Part shown: positions 32,741-44,939 of the stretch, one piece after another
Layout of the letters: each line of letters opens with the position of its first letter
Numbering within the stretch: position 1 is the stretch's first letter
NCBI GenBank assembly: GCA_028583605.1
Contig: CM053335.1
Coordinates: 11,290,053-11,354,052 of the forward strand
Direction of reading: 5' to 3'
Origin: Dastarcus helophoroides
Taxonomy: Eukaryota > Arthropoda > Insecta > Coleoptera > Bothrideridae
DNA: 64,000 nt
Program-made: the position numbers and the translations under genes
The notes under the pieces: model-generated
What the model was told of the DNA's origin: nothing
Databases searched by the model: none
Seen by the model: the letters and a program-made list of their open reading frames with translations, nothing else

Positions 32741-34240
32741 ATGATGCATATTTTTCTTATATTTTTCGATGGCTGGTGAATGATTGAAATCTAGGCTACA
32801 GCAGTTTGTTAGTACAGAAAAACATTTAACAATTCTAGCAAAAATATCATAGCAGTCAAAAAAGAAAAAATACATTTTTTTTCAAAATTAAAGTTTTTGA
32901 GATATTTTGAATTTCTTCTAGCTTTTTTTTGAAAAAGTTCGATCTTTTTCTCGCAATTTTCATCTTTTTGTCGATTTTTCTTCATAATTCATTTTTGTTT
33001 TCGGAAATTTTAATTTTATTTCTCGAAATTCATCTTTTTCTTAGCAGATGGATGTTTTCAAAATGCGTTTTTGTCATAAACCTCAATTCTCACAATTTGA
33101 CACTTTCTATGTGACATTTCAATTTTTTTTCGAAATGCGTCTTTTTTTGGGAATGTTGGTTTTCCAAAATTCGTCTCTTTTTTTTTCTTTTCGTCTTTAT
33201 TTGCAAAATTTGGCTTTCTTCTTAAAATTTGTCTTTCAAAATTTTCTTTCTCAATTTTAAGTTTTTTTTTCGAAATGCAGTTATTTTTCTTAACGTTAGA
33301 CACTTTTCAAAATATCGTACCTGCCAGAATTTGAATTTTCAGAAATTTTGGCTGTTTGCTTAATTTGACTTATTCTCAAAATGTTCATATTTATTTCGAA
33401 ATTTGGTACATACTGGAAATGACGAATTTTTCTTTAAAATTAGTTTTTTTTAGAAATTAGTCTTTTTTAGAAATTTTAATTATTTTCTCAAAATTTTGAT
33501 ATTTTTATTCAAATTTCTATTTTTTTTTTCGAAAACTGTTTCTGAAAATTTAGATTTTTTCCTTAAAATTATTTTCTTTTTCAAAATTTAGACATTTTTC
33601 TTAAAATCGCCTTTTCGAAATTTCGACTTTTAGGTCAAAAAAAGTTTAGATTTCTAGGATCATATAGGATATAACATTATCCTAGAAATCCTAGAAATCC
33701 TAGAATTCCTAGAAATTCCGGAAATCTAAACTTTTTTCGAAGTTTGCCTTTTTCTCAAAATTTGCCTTTTTCATAATTTTTTCTCAAAATTTGCCTTTTT
33801 CATAACTTTTTCCCAAAACTTGACAATTTTTTTGTCAAATTTAATTTTCTATGGAAAATTTCTATTGTTTTCTCGAGGTTTCTTCTTTTTGCTCGAAATA
33901 CGTTTATTTCGGTATTTTCAATTCGTTTTTTTTTTTCTCATAGCTCCATTTTATTCCATAATTCGACTTTTTCTTGAAATTGATTTTCTCTGGTAAATTT
34001 TGATTCTTTTCTTATTATTTGACCGTTGAAATTTCGACTGCTTTTTTCAAAATTTCACATATTTTTCGAAATTCCGTTATTTAAGCTATTCTCTATTTTT
34101 CTGAAAATTTTGACCCTTTACAATCTGAATGTCTAGAAATGGTAACTGAATTACCAAAGTTTATGGACATTTAGACTTCGAAATTCATCTCTTTCTCGAA
34201 ATTTTGGTCTTTTCTGCTAAAATCGGTGTTTTTCCTAAAA
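32737..34240 (+). repeat. ~1.5-kb dispersed segmental duplication, copy A (empty site)
   Basis: Nearly identical to 43179-44939 once the 259-bp LTR there is removed; at the right end the offset is still exactly 10,699 bases, so there are almost no net indels after the LTR site. Content is T-rich low complexity with no genes. The site equivalent to the LTR insertion reads TTAGTACAGAAA (GTAC at 32812-32815). Inside is a ~100-bp imperfect palindrome at 33637-33736. Confidence 0.9.
33637..33736. repeat. ~100-bp hairpin with CCTAGAAAT minisatellite core
   Basis: Arms AAAAAAGTTTAGATTTCTAGG and, reversed, TTCCGGAAATCTAAACTTTT; the centre has four to five CCTAGAAAT repeats. The second copy is at about 44338-44435 in duplication copy B. 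Confidence 0.7.
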
Positions 34241-34590
34241 TTCGACTTTATTCTCAAAATTTGCCTTTTTCATAATTTTTTTTCAAAATTAGCCTTTTTC
34301 ATAACTTTTTCCCAAAATTTGACAATTTTTTTGTCAAATTTAATTTTCTATGGAAAATTTCTTTTATTTTCTCGAGGTTTCTTCTTTTTGCTCGAAATAC
34401 GTTTATTTCGTTATTTTCGATCCGTTTTTTCTCATATTTCCATTTAATTCCGAAATTCGACTTTTTCTTAAAATTGATTTTCTTTGGTAAATTTTGATTT
34501 TTTTCTTACTATTCGACCGTTGAAATTGCGACTGCTTTCGACTGCTTTTCTCGAAATTTCACCTATTTTTCGAAATGTCGTTATTTTTGA
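34241..34590 (+). repeat. Partial tandem repeat of the preceding ~530 bp
   Basis: 'attctcaaaatttgccttttt', 'cccaaaatttgacaattttt', 'ctcgaggtttcttctttttgc' and 'gctcgaaatacgtttatttc' repeat the order seen at 33740-34060. This copy is absent after duplication copy B. Confidence 0.75.
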
Positions 34591-34682
34591 GTATCTCTCT
34601 GAAGATGACAGCTTGGATGTCTAAACGCCTTAAGGCAACGTTTATTGTGTTTTTTAATCTTTCTTGGTTTCAGGGGATAGGT
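34588..34682 (+). repeat. Element H copy
   Basis: GTATCTCT, CTGAAGA, T, GACAGC-TTG-GATGTC (one mismatch), then TAAACGCCTT and the tail TTTCTTGGTTTCAGGGGATA. The GAAA box is damaged to TAAA. Confidence 0.75.
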
Positions 34683-34683
34683 T

Positions 34684-35325
34684 TTTTTTGCACCAAAGGT
34701 TTTGGTTACTTAGCTCTGCCACTGATCAAAACTTAGTGTGTGCAAGAAATCATAGTGATTTTGCAGAACATTCAGCAAGTGTTCAACGTTACAATTCATA
34801 GAGGCTGACCTCAATTTGGTTGACTGTCAACTCAAGTCAGAATTTGGGGAAAAAATTAGGCAACCATGTGGACAGAAGTGAAAACTTAAAACTAGGAAAT
34901 AACTGCGATAAGACTTTCCCTGATGTTACTAAATATGAAGTAATTTAATTGTTCTGGAACTAACCTTAAATGTTTATATATGTTGATGTCTGCGGGCGTT
35001 TTTAGGTTGAGGTTTTTCTTGAAATTAAGAATTTTTCTCAAAATTTCGAGTTTAATTATGACACAGTCGAGACTCTCTGTTTTTTTTGCACCAAAGGTTT
35101 TGGTTACTTAGCTGTGCCACTGATCAAAAGCCTAATGTGTGTAAGAAATCATAGTGATTTTGCAGAATATTCAGCAAGTCTTTAAGGTTACAATTCATAG
35201 AGGCTGATCTCAATTTGGTTGAGTGTCAACTCAAGTCAGAATTTGGGGAAAAAATTAGGCAATCATGTGGACAAAAGTGAAAACTTAAAACTAGAAAATA
35301 ACGGCGATAAGACTTTCCTGATCTA
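34684..35325 (+). repeat. Tandem duplication, 397-bp step
   Basis: Two ~245-bp copies begin 'tttttttgcaccaaaggttt' at 34684 and 35081. They share 'gaaatcatagtgattttgca', 'ggctgacctcaatttggttg' and 'caagtcagaatttggggaaa', with roughly 5-8% differences by eye. The segment between them (34930-35080) is not repeated. The 68-residue open frame at 35219-35425 falls across copy 2 and has no known motif. Confidence 0.85.
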
Positions 35326-35403
35326 TACACATTTTCACGTATTCAATTTAACTTCAGGGGTAGGGTTAGATTATCAGGCCAGATTAGCTTTCAATATCGT
35401 AAG

Positions 35404-35489
35404 CTGGAATGGTCCAGTGGTTTAAAATGTATGCTTTCTGCGTGGCGGTGTCCTAGTCCGAATCTCGCTGGCGATCTCGCTTTTTTTTA
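35404..35489 (+). tRNA. Degenerate tRNA-like sequence with T-run terminator
   Basis: An A-box-like TGGTCCAGTGG is followed 40 bases later by a weak B box (AGTCCGAATCTCG) and then a run of eight T (35481-35489), as after a Pol III gene. Arms do not form well, so this is at most a tRNA pseudogene or SINE head. Confidence 0.3.
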
Positions 35490-36255
35490 ATTATATTGCG
35501 GGTTCTATTCATAGGCATATAAACTGTAAACATTAGAGCATGTCGTCCACGTGAATTACCGGGATGGTAACCCAAAACCATTAGTTTTTTCCCTATCAAA
35601 ATTCGCTCAAGAAGTTTTTACTTTAGAAATGAAAAATAAAATTCCTTAGAAACAAAACTGATTCGATTTATCGAATAGTGGACAATTATTAAGGCGAAAG
35701 TTTTTGGTTTAAATCGTGTAACATTCTATTGTGAAGATAATCACTAATTTAGCAGATTCTGACGAAATAAGTAAAACATGGACTCTTAACTTTCAGTTAA
35801 ATATTAACGCAGCATTTAATGATGTTGGTAGTATAAATTAAATCGTTTAATCAGTGGAGATCCTCATGTAAAACCAGCGGAACATTTTGTTTATCCATCG
35901 ATCTACTGATTCGAGTAAATAAACGGTTATTTTTGATTAGGTGTCGGCGAATGTATTAAAAGTAACTCGCAGAAACAACAAACAAAACCGGATAGCTAAA
36001 CTAAAGATTTATTTTCCAGATTGTCGGATTTATTGCCTGTTTTCCATTCTGTCGGTTTCCTAGCAAAGATCTTCATGCTTTTGAACTTATCACGAAGTTA
36101 TTTCAATACGTTTTAACTGCCCCCAATTCGCTAAAACTTTAATGCACTTTTGGCGATGAAATTTCAACGAAAACAGCCCCTTCTCGTCAATAGGTGACAG
36201 TGAAAGTGTGAAAATTGGGATTTCCAATAAGCATTAATGTTTACTAGTATTTTAC
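35490..36255. other. Unassigned intergenic DNA
   Basis: Balanced composition, no tandem structure, no convincing open frame. The block 'ccgggatggtaacccaaaacc' near 35560 loosely resembles 'gatggtaacacgaaaccata' near 19848, which may be a small dispersed repeat. Confidence 0.4.
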
Positions 36256-36260
36256 ATAAT

Positions 36261-36524
36261 TTTGGTGCAACGGACTGGTCCTTGGTTATCTTCAAAAATT
36301 AGAATACAAATCTTGTCCCCTGAAACTAAGAAAGATTTAAAAACACAACAGAGGTTGCTCTAACGCGTTTCCAAAGGCAAGCTATTATCTTCTTGAGTAC
36401 TCTCTTCTTGAGTATCTCTCTGAAGATGCTTGGCTATCGAACCGCGTCAGAGCAACCTCTGTTGCGTTTTTTAATCTTTCTTGGTTTCAGGGGACAAGAT
36501 TTGTATTTCAATTTTAATATTTTA
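36261..36524. mobile_element. Element H, head-to-head inverted pair
   Basis: The left arm (36261-36395, minus) begins TTTGGTGCAACGGACTGGTC and runs through CTTGTCCCCTGAAAC to CTCTAACGCGTTTCC. The right arm (36408-36524, plus) runs ATCTCT-CTGAAGA-T-GCTTGGCTATC-GAACCGCGTC-AGAGCAACC to 'gacaagatttgtatttcaat'. The tails face outwards and the hammerhead-like heads face each other, so the whole can fold back. The right-arm hairpin has lost four bases. Confidence 0.8.
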
Positions 36525-36529
36525 CAAGC

Positions 36530-37470
36530 AATTAAACGTAAAATGTTCAAGAATTCGTGATACACTTCCATTGGGTCATTAATTAATAAATTTTATCTTT
36601 ACTCGGAATTTTAAACTCCAAATTTAAAAATTGTTTTACGCGTTCGTTTTTCAACTTTATATTCTTTAAATTAACGCCAATATTTGGAACCTAAATTTTA
36701 AATTTAGGGCTGAATTTCAAGCTTTCATTAAATTAAAATCCAAATTTTTGAAAATTAAATGATAACACTGGTCAACATTGATTTTGTTTTTGGTAGGTAA
36801 TTGTGTTTGGGCTACCTGCCCCCATTATAAAATCGTACCTATGTTTTTTCCATCGCCACCAGTTTTCTTGTGACAGAATAAAATTTATTTTTGGAAATGT
36901 AGTCTTCCCAAATACTATTCGTTTTTATTTGGGGTCCATATACTATTTACATTTTAAAATATTTTATCTAAAATAAAACATAATATCTTGGTTATATTAA
37001 TTCTTTATTTGAAGTCTTTTTTATCATTAAAATTTGGGTACTTTTTATGTGAATGGACACCAGGGATCAAAAAAATCTCAATTAGAAAAAAGTTTCTCCT
37101 ACACGTAAATCTTTAATTTGTAAATAGAAAACTGTAAAGCATTTACACTTTTAAAGCTCTCTGGTATATTTTATCCACCACTTCATATCAAATTAGGATT
37201 ACCAAAAATTTTCTAGAGGGGATGGGTTCCAATAAAAATGGATTTGTGTATGCAGTTTTATTGGCTTTTTCTTCGCCGGTCACTCCTTTCACAATCCTAA
37301 ATTTCAGTACCTTCTATTAAGGAATGGCAATCTGTTTTAAATTGCCACAAACAGGGATTGCGTTGGATTTTGGTTTGTCAATCGCTGTTTGGGACTCAAC
37401 ACTGAAAAATACTTAAAACTATATTAAAATTTAAACGACGTAAAAAATAAATAACAACAAGATTATTTAA
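36530..37470. other. Unassigned intergenic DNA
   Basis: AT-rich, non-tandem. The block 37190-37440 ('tttcttcgccggtcactcct', 'ccacaaacagggattgcgtt') is more complex and may be an element remnant. No gene seen. Confidence 0.4.
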
Positions 37471-37475
37471 AATTT

Positions 37476-37516
37476 TAACGTTTCGGGCAGTGTTATTTTC
37501 TACCCGTCGTCAGAAA
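37476..37516 (-). ncRNA. Second hammerhead-like motif (different element)
   Basis: Minus strand: CTGACGA, C, stem GGGTAG, a 9-nt loop, CTGCCC, then GAAACGTT. This is the same CTGANGA-Y-stem-GAAAC order as element H, but the sequence around it is unrelated. Six stem pairs, one of them a wobble. Activity unknown. Confidence 0.45.
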
Positions 37517-37599
37517 ACCAATTCAAATTTATTCTTTTACAAATTTTTTGTAAGCTGTCAGAAAGTAAAAAAAAACTGTCAGATTTAAAACAATGTTTA

Positions 37600-39900
37600 G
37601 CGTTTTATGTTTTATGTTGGATCCAAAATGTGGATTTCGTCAGTCTTAACTTTTTAAAATTTCGACATTTTTAAAATTTTAGATTTCTTAGAAAACTTGA
37701 CAATAAAAATTTTTGAATAATATCGGGTTTTTCGAAAGATTGGATTTTTTCCAAATTTCGATTGAATTCCAAAATTTGGACTTTTTTCTTTTAATTTCAA
37801 CTTTATTTTATTTTTAAGCATTGACTTTTCCAAGAATCTTTGTATACTCTTTACGGTGTTTTTTTTGTATTTTTTTTGAAAATTAAGTACCTTTTTTCAA
37901 AATTTTCATCCTTTGAACATTTTTATTTTTTCTGAAAATGTAAAATTTTTTAAAACTGGACCTTTGACTTTTTAAATTTTAGATCTTTTTCAAAATTTCA
38001 TTATTTTTTTTTGAAAAATTATAATATTTTTATTGAAAATTTCGATTCTTAATAATTTCGACTATTTTTGCAAAGTTTCGATTTTTTTGAAATGGAGACA
38101 TTTTGTATAATGTCGACTTTTTTCACATTTTTGACTATTTTTGTTTTAATTTGGTTACTTTTTAATTTTAGAAATGTTTTCAAAATTTCGTTTTGTTTTT
38201 AAATCTTGACGTTCAATGAAAAGTCTTACATATTTTCAAAATTTTAATTTTGTTGACCTAAAATCTCAATCTTTTTTGAAATGTTTTCAACTTTGGTTCA
38301 AAATTTTAACTACCAAAAATTTAAACTTTTTTCAAACTTTCCACTTCTCAGTATTTGGTCTTTTGAAAACCTCGACCTATCTGATAATTTTTGACTTGTT
38401 TTCAATATTCCAGCTCCGAAAAATTTGGGTTTTATTGATAATTGGAGTGAACATTTTTTAATTATTCAAACTTTAAACTTTTTAAAAATTTCGAATTATT
38501 TTAAAAACTTGATAATTCTCAGATCTTTTTAATGTGTCTACTTTTTCAAAGGTTTGATATTTTTTTTAATTTGAACTATAAAATTTCGACCTATTTGTTT
38601 GAAAATGTCTTCATTTTCAAAATTTTGACTTCTTCTGGAAATTTGAAAGTTTTTGAAAATGTTTACCCCTTATCCTTAAATTTTTTATATATTTCGTATA
38701 TTTCTCAAAATTTAGAAAGATCAAAGTGTCAAAAAATTTCGACACTTTTTGCGAACTGTGACTTCTTTATTTAAAAATTTTGATTTTTCTTTTAAGTGAT
38801 TCATTTCCTACAAACTCATTTTGAAACTTTCAATCAATTCGTAAAATTTCGAATTTTTCTAAAGATTTCGACTCTATTTGAGAACTTGATCTTATTTTTA
38901 AAGGTTCGAACTGTTTTCAAAATATTATTAATAATTTTTTTAAACATTTCCAATTAAATCTTCAACTTAAAAAAAATTAGTTTTTATTTTAAATTTGAAC
39001 TACTCAAAACTTCGACTTTTTCCAAAATTTAACTTTCCAAATTTCAACCTTTTTGATAATTATGAATTTTTTAATTCAGTTTTCTCCAATATTCAAAAAT
39101 TCAGCTTCTTAGAAAATTTAATTAAAAATTTAGTTTAAATGTCGATATTTTTCCAGAATTTTGCCTTCTGTTATTCGCAAAATTACTGAAAATGTCGACT
39201 ATTTTAAAAATTTAATCTTTTTTCTAAAATATTAACTTTTTTCAAAATCGTTATTTTCTTTTGGAAATTTGACTTTCTATGAAAATTTCGAAATTGTTAA
39301 AAATTCCACTTTTTTCCAAATTTTGGCTTTTTTGATAACTTTGGCTTTATTTTTTATAACTGGTGATACTTTTCTTTTTAAATTTAAATTTTTTGGTATT
39401 ATTATTATTTTATATTTATTATTTACTAATTATTATATTAAAATAAATATTACTCCTGCGAAGCTTTGAAACAAATTTCAAAAAAAACTTGCAGTTTATG
39501 TACAAATAAATTATCAAAATTTGAATTTTAATCTCAAAATATTGACTTCAGGCATTAAATTGTTGATTAATTTTTTTGCAACATTTTGATTGTTTTTATT
39601 TTCTAAATGTTAAGACTTTTCGTGAAATGTTGGGACTTATTCTCGAAAATTTCAATAATTCCCACTTTAAAAGTCGAAATTTTAAGAAAATTTTTGACAA
39701 TTTATTTTTAAAAATTGTTCTTTCTTCTTTGATTCCTAAATTGTTCTTTATTTCAAAAATTTTGTATACAAATAGGAAATTTCAATTTTTCCCAAAAATA
39801 TTGTCTGCTTTTTCTTGAAAATTTGCTCTTATTCTTTAAATTTGAACTTTACAATTTTAAGAATAAATTTAACATTTTTAGAAAAATTGGAAATTCTGAT
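37600..39900 (+). repeat. Low-complexity T-rich DNA
   Basis: Same 'ttttcaaaattttgactttt' type sequence as 17500-19740. The open frames of 60-81 residues in this part are composition artefacts. No gene. Confidence 0.55.
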
Positions 39901-42505
39901 TCAGAAGTTTTTTTGGTCCTATAGTAGTAGTAATTTTTTAGAGAAACTTAAATTGCAAAAAATTTACTAGGTTCATTTTTTCTTGAAGTTTCAATATTTT
40001 TCTTAAAGTTTTCTTATTTTTATGCAAATTCGGAGTCTACATAAATAAAACAAAGTCATGTTAGTTACACCATTTATAAGTCCAGAACGGCTTAACGTAT
40101 TTTTATGTTCTTTGCTTTGTTAGATTTGCCTCGGCTTCGAATAGCAGAATAGGCTAAAATATTTAAAAATTCACCTGTTTTATAAGGAATCCGTGTATAG
40201 CGCCATCCTTAATTCATAACAGGAACATGACAGAAATGTACCACAACCTACAATAATCGTAAATGTGTTGTAATCAGTTTCCAGTGGATGGCACTGTATC
40301 TGTTTTGATTATGACTTGTTTTTAGCGGTTTTTCGCGTAGGATGCACCTGGAAACGGGCAACCGTATTACATATTTTAATGTAAAATTTCATTCAGCTAA
40401 TGAGTTTACATAACATTTATTAAATCTGAGGTGATATGAAGTTCACCAAGGCCAGCTAGTACTTAATAATTTTCAATTTCTTATCAAAATTACAAAATAA
40501 AAGGAGCTTTAAAATATTAACATTTCGTGAAAAACTTTAACAATTCTAAAACAAATTAGAGAAATCAAAATTTTGACAAGAAAAAATATTTTAAAGACAA
40601 AATTTCTAGCAAAAAAAATTTAAAAAAAATCCTTTGTATAAAATGTTTAGAGAAGAACACGAATTTCATGGGAAAAAAATCAAAATTTTTTTAGAGAAAA
40701 TTAAAATTTAAGAAAGAATTTGTAATATCTTTATAAAAAGATTGAAGTTGAAATTTTACGAAAATAATACAAGACTGGGTTGTTATTTCATTTTAGAAAA
40801 ATATCGAAATGCGAAAGGAGATGAAAATTATTTTTTTTTAATTTCTTGTTTTTTCCAAAATGTTGACATTTTTATAGAAATTTCAGATTTTTTTGCTAAA
40901 CATTTTTATCAAAATTAGAAAATAAAATGAATTATGAAACATCAAAGTCTAACGAAAAATCTTGACAGTTTTAAAGCAAATTAGAGGAACATAAACAAAT
41001 CTGGAAAGGTTGAAATTTTCAGAAGAAATTTTAAGGACAAACTTTTTAGAAAAAATAGGAATTTATAACAAATTTCTTTTTATAAAATATCTAGGAAAAA
41101 TGGAAACTTCATAGCAAAAACAATTAAAATTTACTGAAATAAATCGAAATATCTAGAACGTTGAAATTGAGATTTCAGGTATTCACTATTAATTTTTTTT
41201 TAGAGAAATATTAAAATGCAAGAAGAGTTTGATTTAGATGTTATTTTAAAATTTTAATTATTTTACAAAAATTAGAAAAAAATATTAAAATAGATTTTAA
41301 AATCCCGTAACTTCGTTTTATAAAAAGAAATTAGAGAAAATTTAAAATCTCTACAAAAAATGGTTTAAGGAAAAATCTTTGGAAAATTTTGAGAAAAACT
41401 CGAAATTGGGGGTGCTGCAGTTCCACAGTGCCTATAAGCGGGCCGCCACTGCTATTTAGGAAAATATTATCTAAGTAATATAAAACTGGAGAACATTTAT
41501 TTCGGTCAAAATTAACAAATAATAAAAAAAAGTTGAAACATGAAAATTCGTGAAAAAAAGAGGCGCTTCATAGGTTTCGCACACAGGCGCTGTGGCGGGT
41601 CGGCGCGGCCCTGACCGTCCATAAGTATTCCCAACTATAACAGTCTAAAGACCCAGATGTCCTAAGTATAGAAATCCCTTACATGAATTGGGAATTACCT
41701 AAAATGATTTTGATGATAAATAAATAAGCTTTCTCTCAAGCTCAAAAGTGAAACAAGTTATCCTAGTTTTATAAATGTCACACACTTAAATTTGAAACAG
41801 TTCTTCATGAATTAATTAAGGTGGTGCACTAAATTACTGACAAATGTTTCCCCAGTTTTATAAATGTTACACATTCAAATCTGAAATAGTTCCTTGTGAA
41901 TTAAAGCGGTGCACTAGAAGTTAAATTAGCCTTGGCCCATATAAACCAGTAAAACAGAATTTATGGCCCTCAAGAGAACTGAATATTTCAGGATTTTTTT
42001 GTGTCATTTAGGAATTGTAATCTCGTCACTTTAGTCTCTGCTCGTCACAAAATAATTAGACCTCGCACTGAAAGCATAAAACTGAGTGGTGATACCAGAG
42101 ACTAGTGATACGAATCTAATAAAATATTTGTAATTGTATAAAAGCCGTGACTAATAAAAAATAGAATCTACAACATTCGCACTTTTATGCTAAGTATAAA
42201 CTCAGTACGTTACTTAAATAGGACATGAGAATAAACATCGATTGATTACAACATTACAATTATTGTTTATATAATTAAACTCAACAATTACGTCCTTAAT
42301 CAGCTACAATATGTTGCTTATTCTCATGCAAGTTTACTACTAAATTTTAAAAAAACCAAATGAGTGTCTAATTCTCAGTGAATCTACTCGTGATAGTCAG
42401 GGTGTGTGCTTTCTCTTACCAAATGCAAGTGCAAAGTAATTTCAAATGGTGCAAAATTCCTCTGCTATTTACTGTAAAAAAGTTATACTAATCGAAACGA
42501 ACTTA
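39901..42505. other. Unassigned intergenic DNA with GC-rich remnants
   Basis: 40080-40450 is more complex ('gatgcacctggaaacgggca', 'caccaaggccagctagtact') and may be a dead transposon. 40500-41400 is A-rich. Two GC-rich scraps (41405-41455 'cataagcgggccgccactgc'-like; 41570-41620 'ggcgggtcggcgcggccctg') interrupt it. 41640-42500 is unique sequence. No gene is supported. Confidence 0.4.
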
Positions 42506-42508
42506 AAA

Positions 42509-42796
42509 CTAATTTAAAACTAAGTTAGAGAGCTCAAAATCCCCCAAAACTTTCCTTGTTATCTTGTCTACGCCAACGCAACTGTATTTACATGGTAAAT
42601 ATCTCCTTTCTCCAACATCGGCCACCTTTTGTGCTCCTTTCAATTTAACTGATTGAAAAATGTATCCCCTACCGTCTTTGGGCTTGTTTAACTGCTTCGC
42701 CCGAATCGGAACACTGGAATTCCTTTGATGAAACTGCGCTGTTACCGAACTAGAACTAACTGTAAACTCGTAAATTTTAATAATGACCTCGTACAC
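42509..42796 (-). CDS. Possible orphan exon or gene remnant, 95 codons
   Basis: The minus-strand frame is open for 95 codons before a stop at 42509 and has a balanced composition, unlike the F/K/N-rich artefacts nearby. It reads VYEVIIKIYEFTVSSSSVTA, then RAKQLNKPKDGRGYIFQSVK, then GERRYLPCKYSCVGVDKI. There is no ATG; the frame opens with GTG, and an AAATTCAG about 20 bases upstream could be a splice acceptor. I recognise no family. It could be a terminal exon of an unseen gene, part of a transposon, or chance. Confidence 0.22.
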   Translation of the reverse strand: MYEVIIKIYEFTVSSSSVTAQFHQRNSSVPIRAKQLNKPKDGRGYIFQSVKLKGAQKVADVGERRYLPCKYSCVGVDKITRKVLGDFELSNLVLN

Positions 42797-42979
42797 ATTT
42801 GTTTGCCTCTTCCTGAATTTATTTTAGAAAGGGGCAGCTCCAGAGAAATTCTTCCGTATCTCCGTGGGCCAATCACGCTCCTTCCCCCACAGTTTGTAAT
42901 TTGACTTCATTGAAATTTATATTTGGACATTCATTTTTATAGAAATACTGTCTGTTCGTCCTCATCATGCTCTTAACAA

Positions 42980-43175
42980 GGAAATAATTTTTGGAAATTT
43001 GGGTCCGCAGTTCTGTCATTTAAAAGTACCTACATTCCCGTTTTCGTTGAGGTTATTTGTAGTTTCGTGTTCGTGTCTCTGAAGATGATAGCTTGGCTAT
43101 CGAAAGGCGTTAGAGGGACCTTTGTTCTGTTTTCTAATCTTTTCTGGTTTCAGGGAACAAGATTTGTATTTCAAT
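42980..43175 (+). repeat. Left ~196-bp direct repeat carrying an element H motif
   Basis: Identical by eye to 44940-45135. It starts GAAATAATTTTTGGAAATTT, contains GTCCGCAGTTCTGTC and the H motif (CTGAAGA-T-GATAGC-TTG-GCTATC-GAAAGGCGTT, 43079-43112), and ends at 'gatttgtatttcaatt'. Both copies share unusual changes (GAAAGG for GAAACG, AGAGGG for AGAGCA), so one was copied from the other recently. Confidence 0.85.
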
Positions 43176-43251
43176 TTCTAAAGATGATGCATATTTTTCG
43201 ATGGCTGGTGAATGATTGAAATCGTTCTAGGCTACAGCAGTTTGTTAGTAC

Positions 43252-43510
43252 TGTAAACAACCGTTTATTACAAAAATATCAAACTGTAACATTTGAAAAG
43301 ACAAAGTAAAATCTATACATTTAACCATCAATGTTAACGTTAGCTAGCCGCGCCCATACGTCTCCCATGAATCACCCCGAATGAATGCCTCAACCCAGCC
43401 GCCGCATTTCGGTTCATCGCAAGCACCTTTTCCCTCAGCATTCCTGTCGCACTCGACCCCTGAGATCGCTGACCTTGTGCGAGTACCCTTGGTTGCCATG
43501 GTTGATAACA
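43252..43510 (-). mobile_element. Solo LTR, family B (with known empty site)
   Basis: On the minus strand the 259-bp insert starts TGTTATCAACC and ends AATAAACGGTTGTTTACA, so it has TG..CA ends and an AATAAA signal 18 bases from the end. It is flanked by GTAC (43248-43251 and 43511-43514). The paralogous duplication at 32.8 kb has the uninterrupted site TTAGTACAGAAA, which proves insertion. The left two thirds are GC-rich compared with the host DNA. The open frames at 43340-43685 are inside it and are not genes. Ends differ from family A. Confidence 0.9.
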
Positions 43511-43514
43511 GTAC

Positions 43515-44939
43515 AGAAAAACATTTAACAATTCTAGCAAAAATATCATAGCAGTCAAAAAAAATAAATAAATATTTTTTCAAAATTAAAGTTTCTGAGA
43601 TATTTTGAATTTCTTCTAGCCTTTTTTTTTGAAAAAGTTCGATCTTTTTCTTGCAATTTTCATCTTTTTGTCGATTTTTCTTCATAATTCATTTTTGTTT
43701 TCGGAAATTTTAATTTTATTTCTCGAAATTCATCTTTTTCTTAGCAGATTGATGTTTTCAAAATGCGTTTTTGTCATGAACCTCAATTCTCACAATTTGA
43801 CACTTTCTATGTGACATTTCAATTTTTTTTCGAAATCCGTCTTTTTTTTGGGAATGTTGGTTTTCCAAATTTCGTTTCTTTTTTTTTCTTTTCGTCTTTA
43901 TTTGCAAAATTTGGCTTTGTTCTTAAAATTTGTCTTTCAAAATTTTCTTTCTCAATTTTAAGTTTTTTTTTCGAAATGCAGTTATTTTTCTTAACGTTAG
44001 ACACTTTTCAAAATATCGTACCTGCCAGAATTTGAATTTTCAGAAATTTTGGCTGTTTGCTTAATTTGACTTATTCTCAAAATGTTCATATTTACTTCGA
44101 AATTTGGTACATACTGGAAATGACGAATTTTTCTTCAGAATTAGTTTTTTTTAGAAATTAGTCTTTTTTAGAAATTTTGATTATTTTCTCAAAATTTTGA
44201 TATTTTTATTCAAATTTCTATTTTTTTTTTCGAAAACTGTTTCTGGAAATTTAGATTTTTTCCTTAAAATTACTTTCTTTTTCAAAATTTCGACATTTTT
44301 CTCAAAATGGCCTTTTCGAAATTTCGACTTTTAGGTCAAAAAAAGTTTAGAGATCTATGATCATATAGGATATAACATTATCTTAGAAATCCTAGAAATC
44401 CTAGAATTCCTAGAAATTCCTGAAATCTAAACTTTTTTCGAAGTTTGTTTTTTTCTCAAAATTTGCCTTTTTCATAATTTTTTCTCAAAATTTGCCTTTT
44501 TCATAACATTTTCCCAAAACTTGACAATTTTTTTGTCAAATTTAATTTTCTATGGAAAATTTCTATTGTTTTCTCGAGGTTTCTTCTTTTTGCTCGAAAT
44601 ACGTTTATTTCGGTATTTTCAATTCGTTTTTTTTTCTCATAGCTCCATTTTATTCCATAATTCGACTTTTTCTTAGAATTGATTTTCTCTGGTAAATTTT
44701 GATTCTTTTCTTAATATTTGACCGTTGAAATTTCGACTGCATTTTTCAAAATTTCACATATTTTTCGAAATTCCGTTATTTAAGCTATTCTCTATTTTTC
44801 TGAAAATTTTGACCCTTTACAATCTGAATGTCTAGAAATGATAACTGAATTATTAAAGTTTATGGACATTTAGACTTCGAAATTCATCTCTTTCTCGAAA
44901 TTTTGGTCTTTTCTGCTAAAATCAGTGTTTTTCCTAAAA
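43515..44939 (+). repeat. ~1.5-kb dispersed segmental duplication, copy B
   Basis: Matches 32816-34240 base for base apart from scattered substitutions. It begins to the left of the LTR at about 43179. It is bracketed by the 196-bp direct repeats at 42980 and 44940, which copy A lacks on its right side. T-rich, no gene. Confidence 0.9.

Noticed and set aside
43340..43685. 72- and 113-residue frames with GC-rich coding look
   Set aside because: They start in or cross the solo LTR at 43252-43510; the GC content is that of the LTR.
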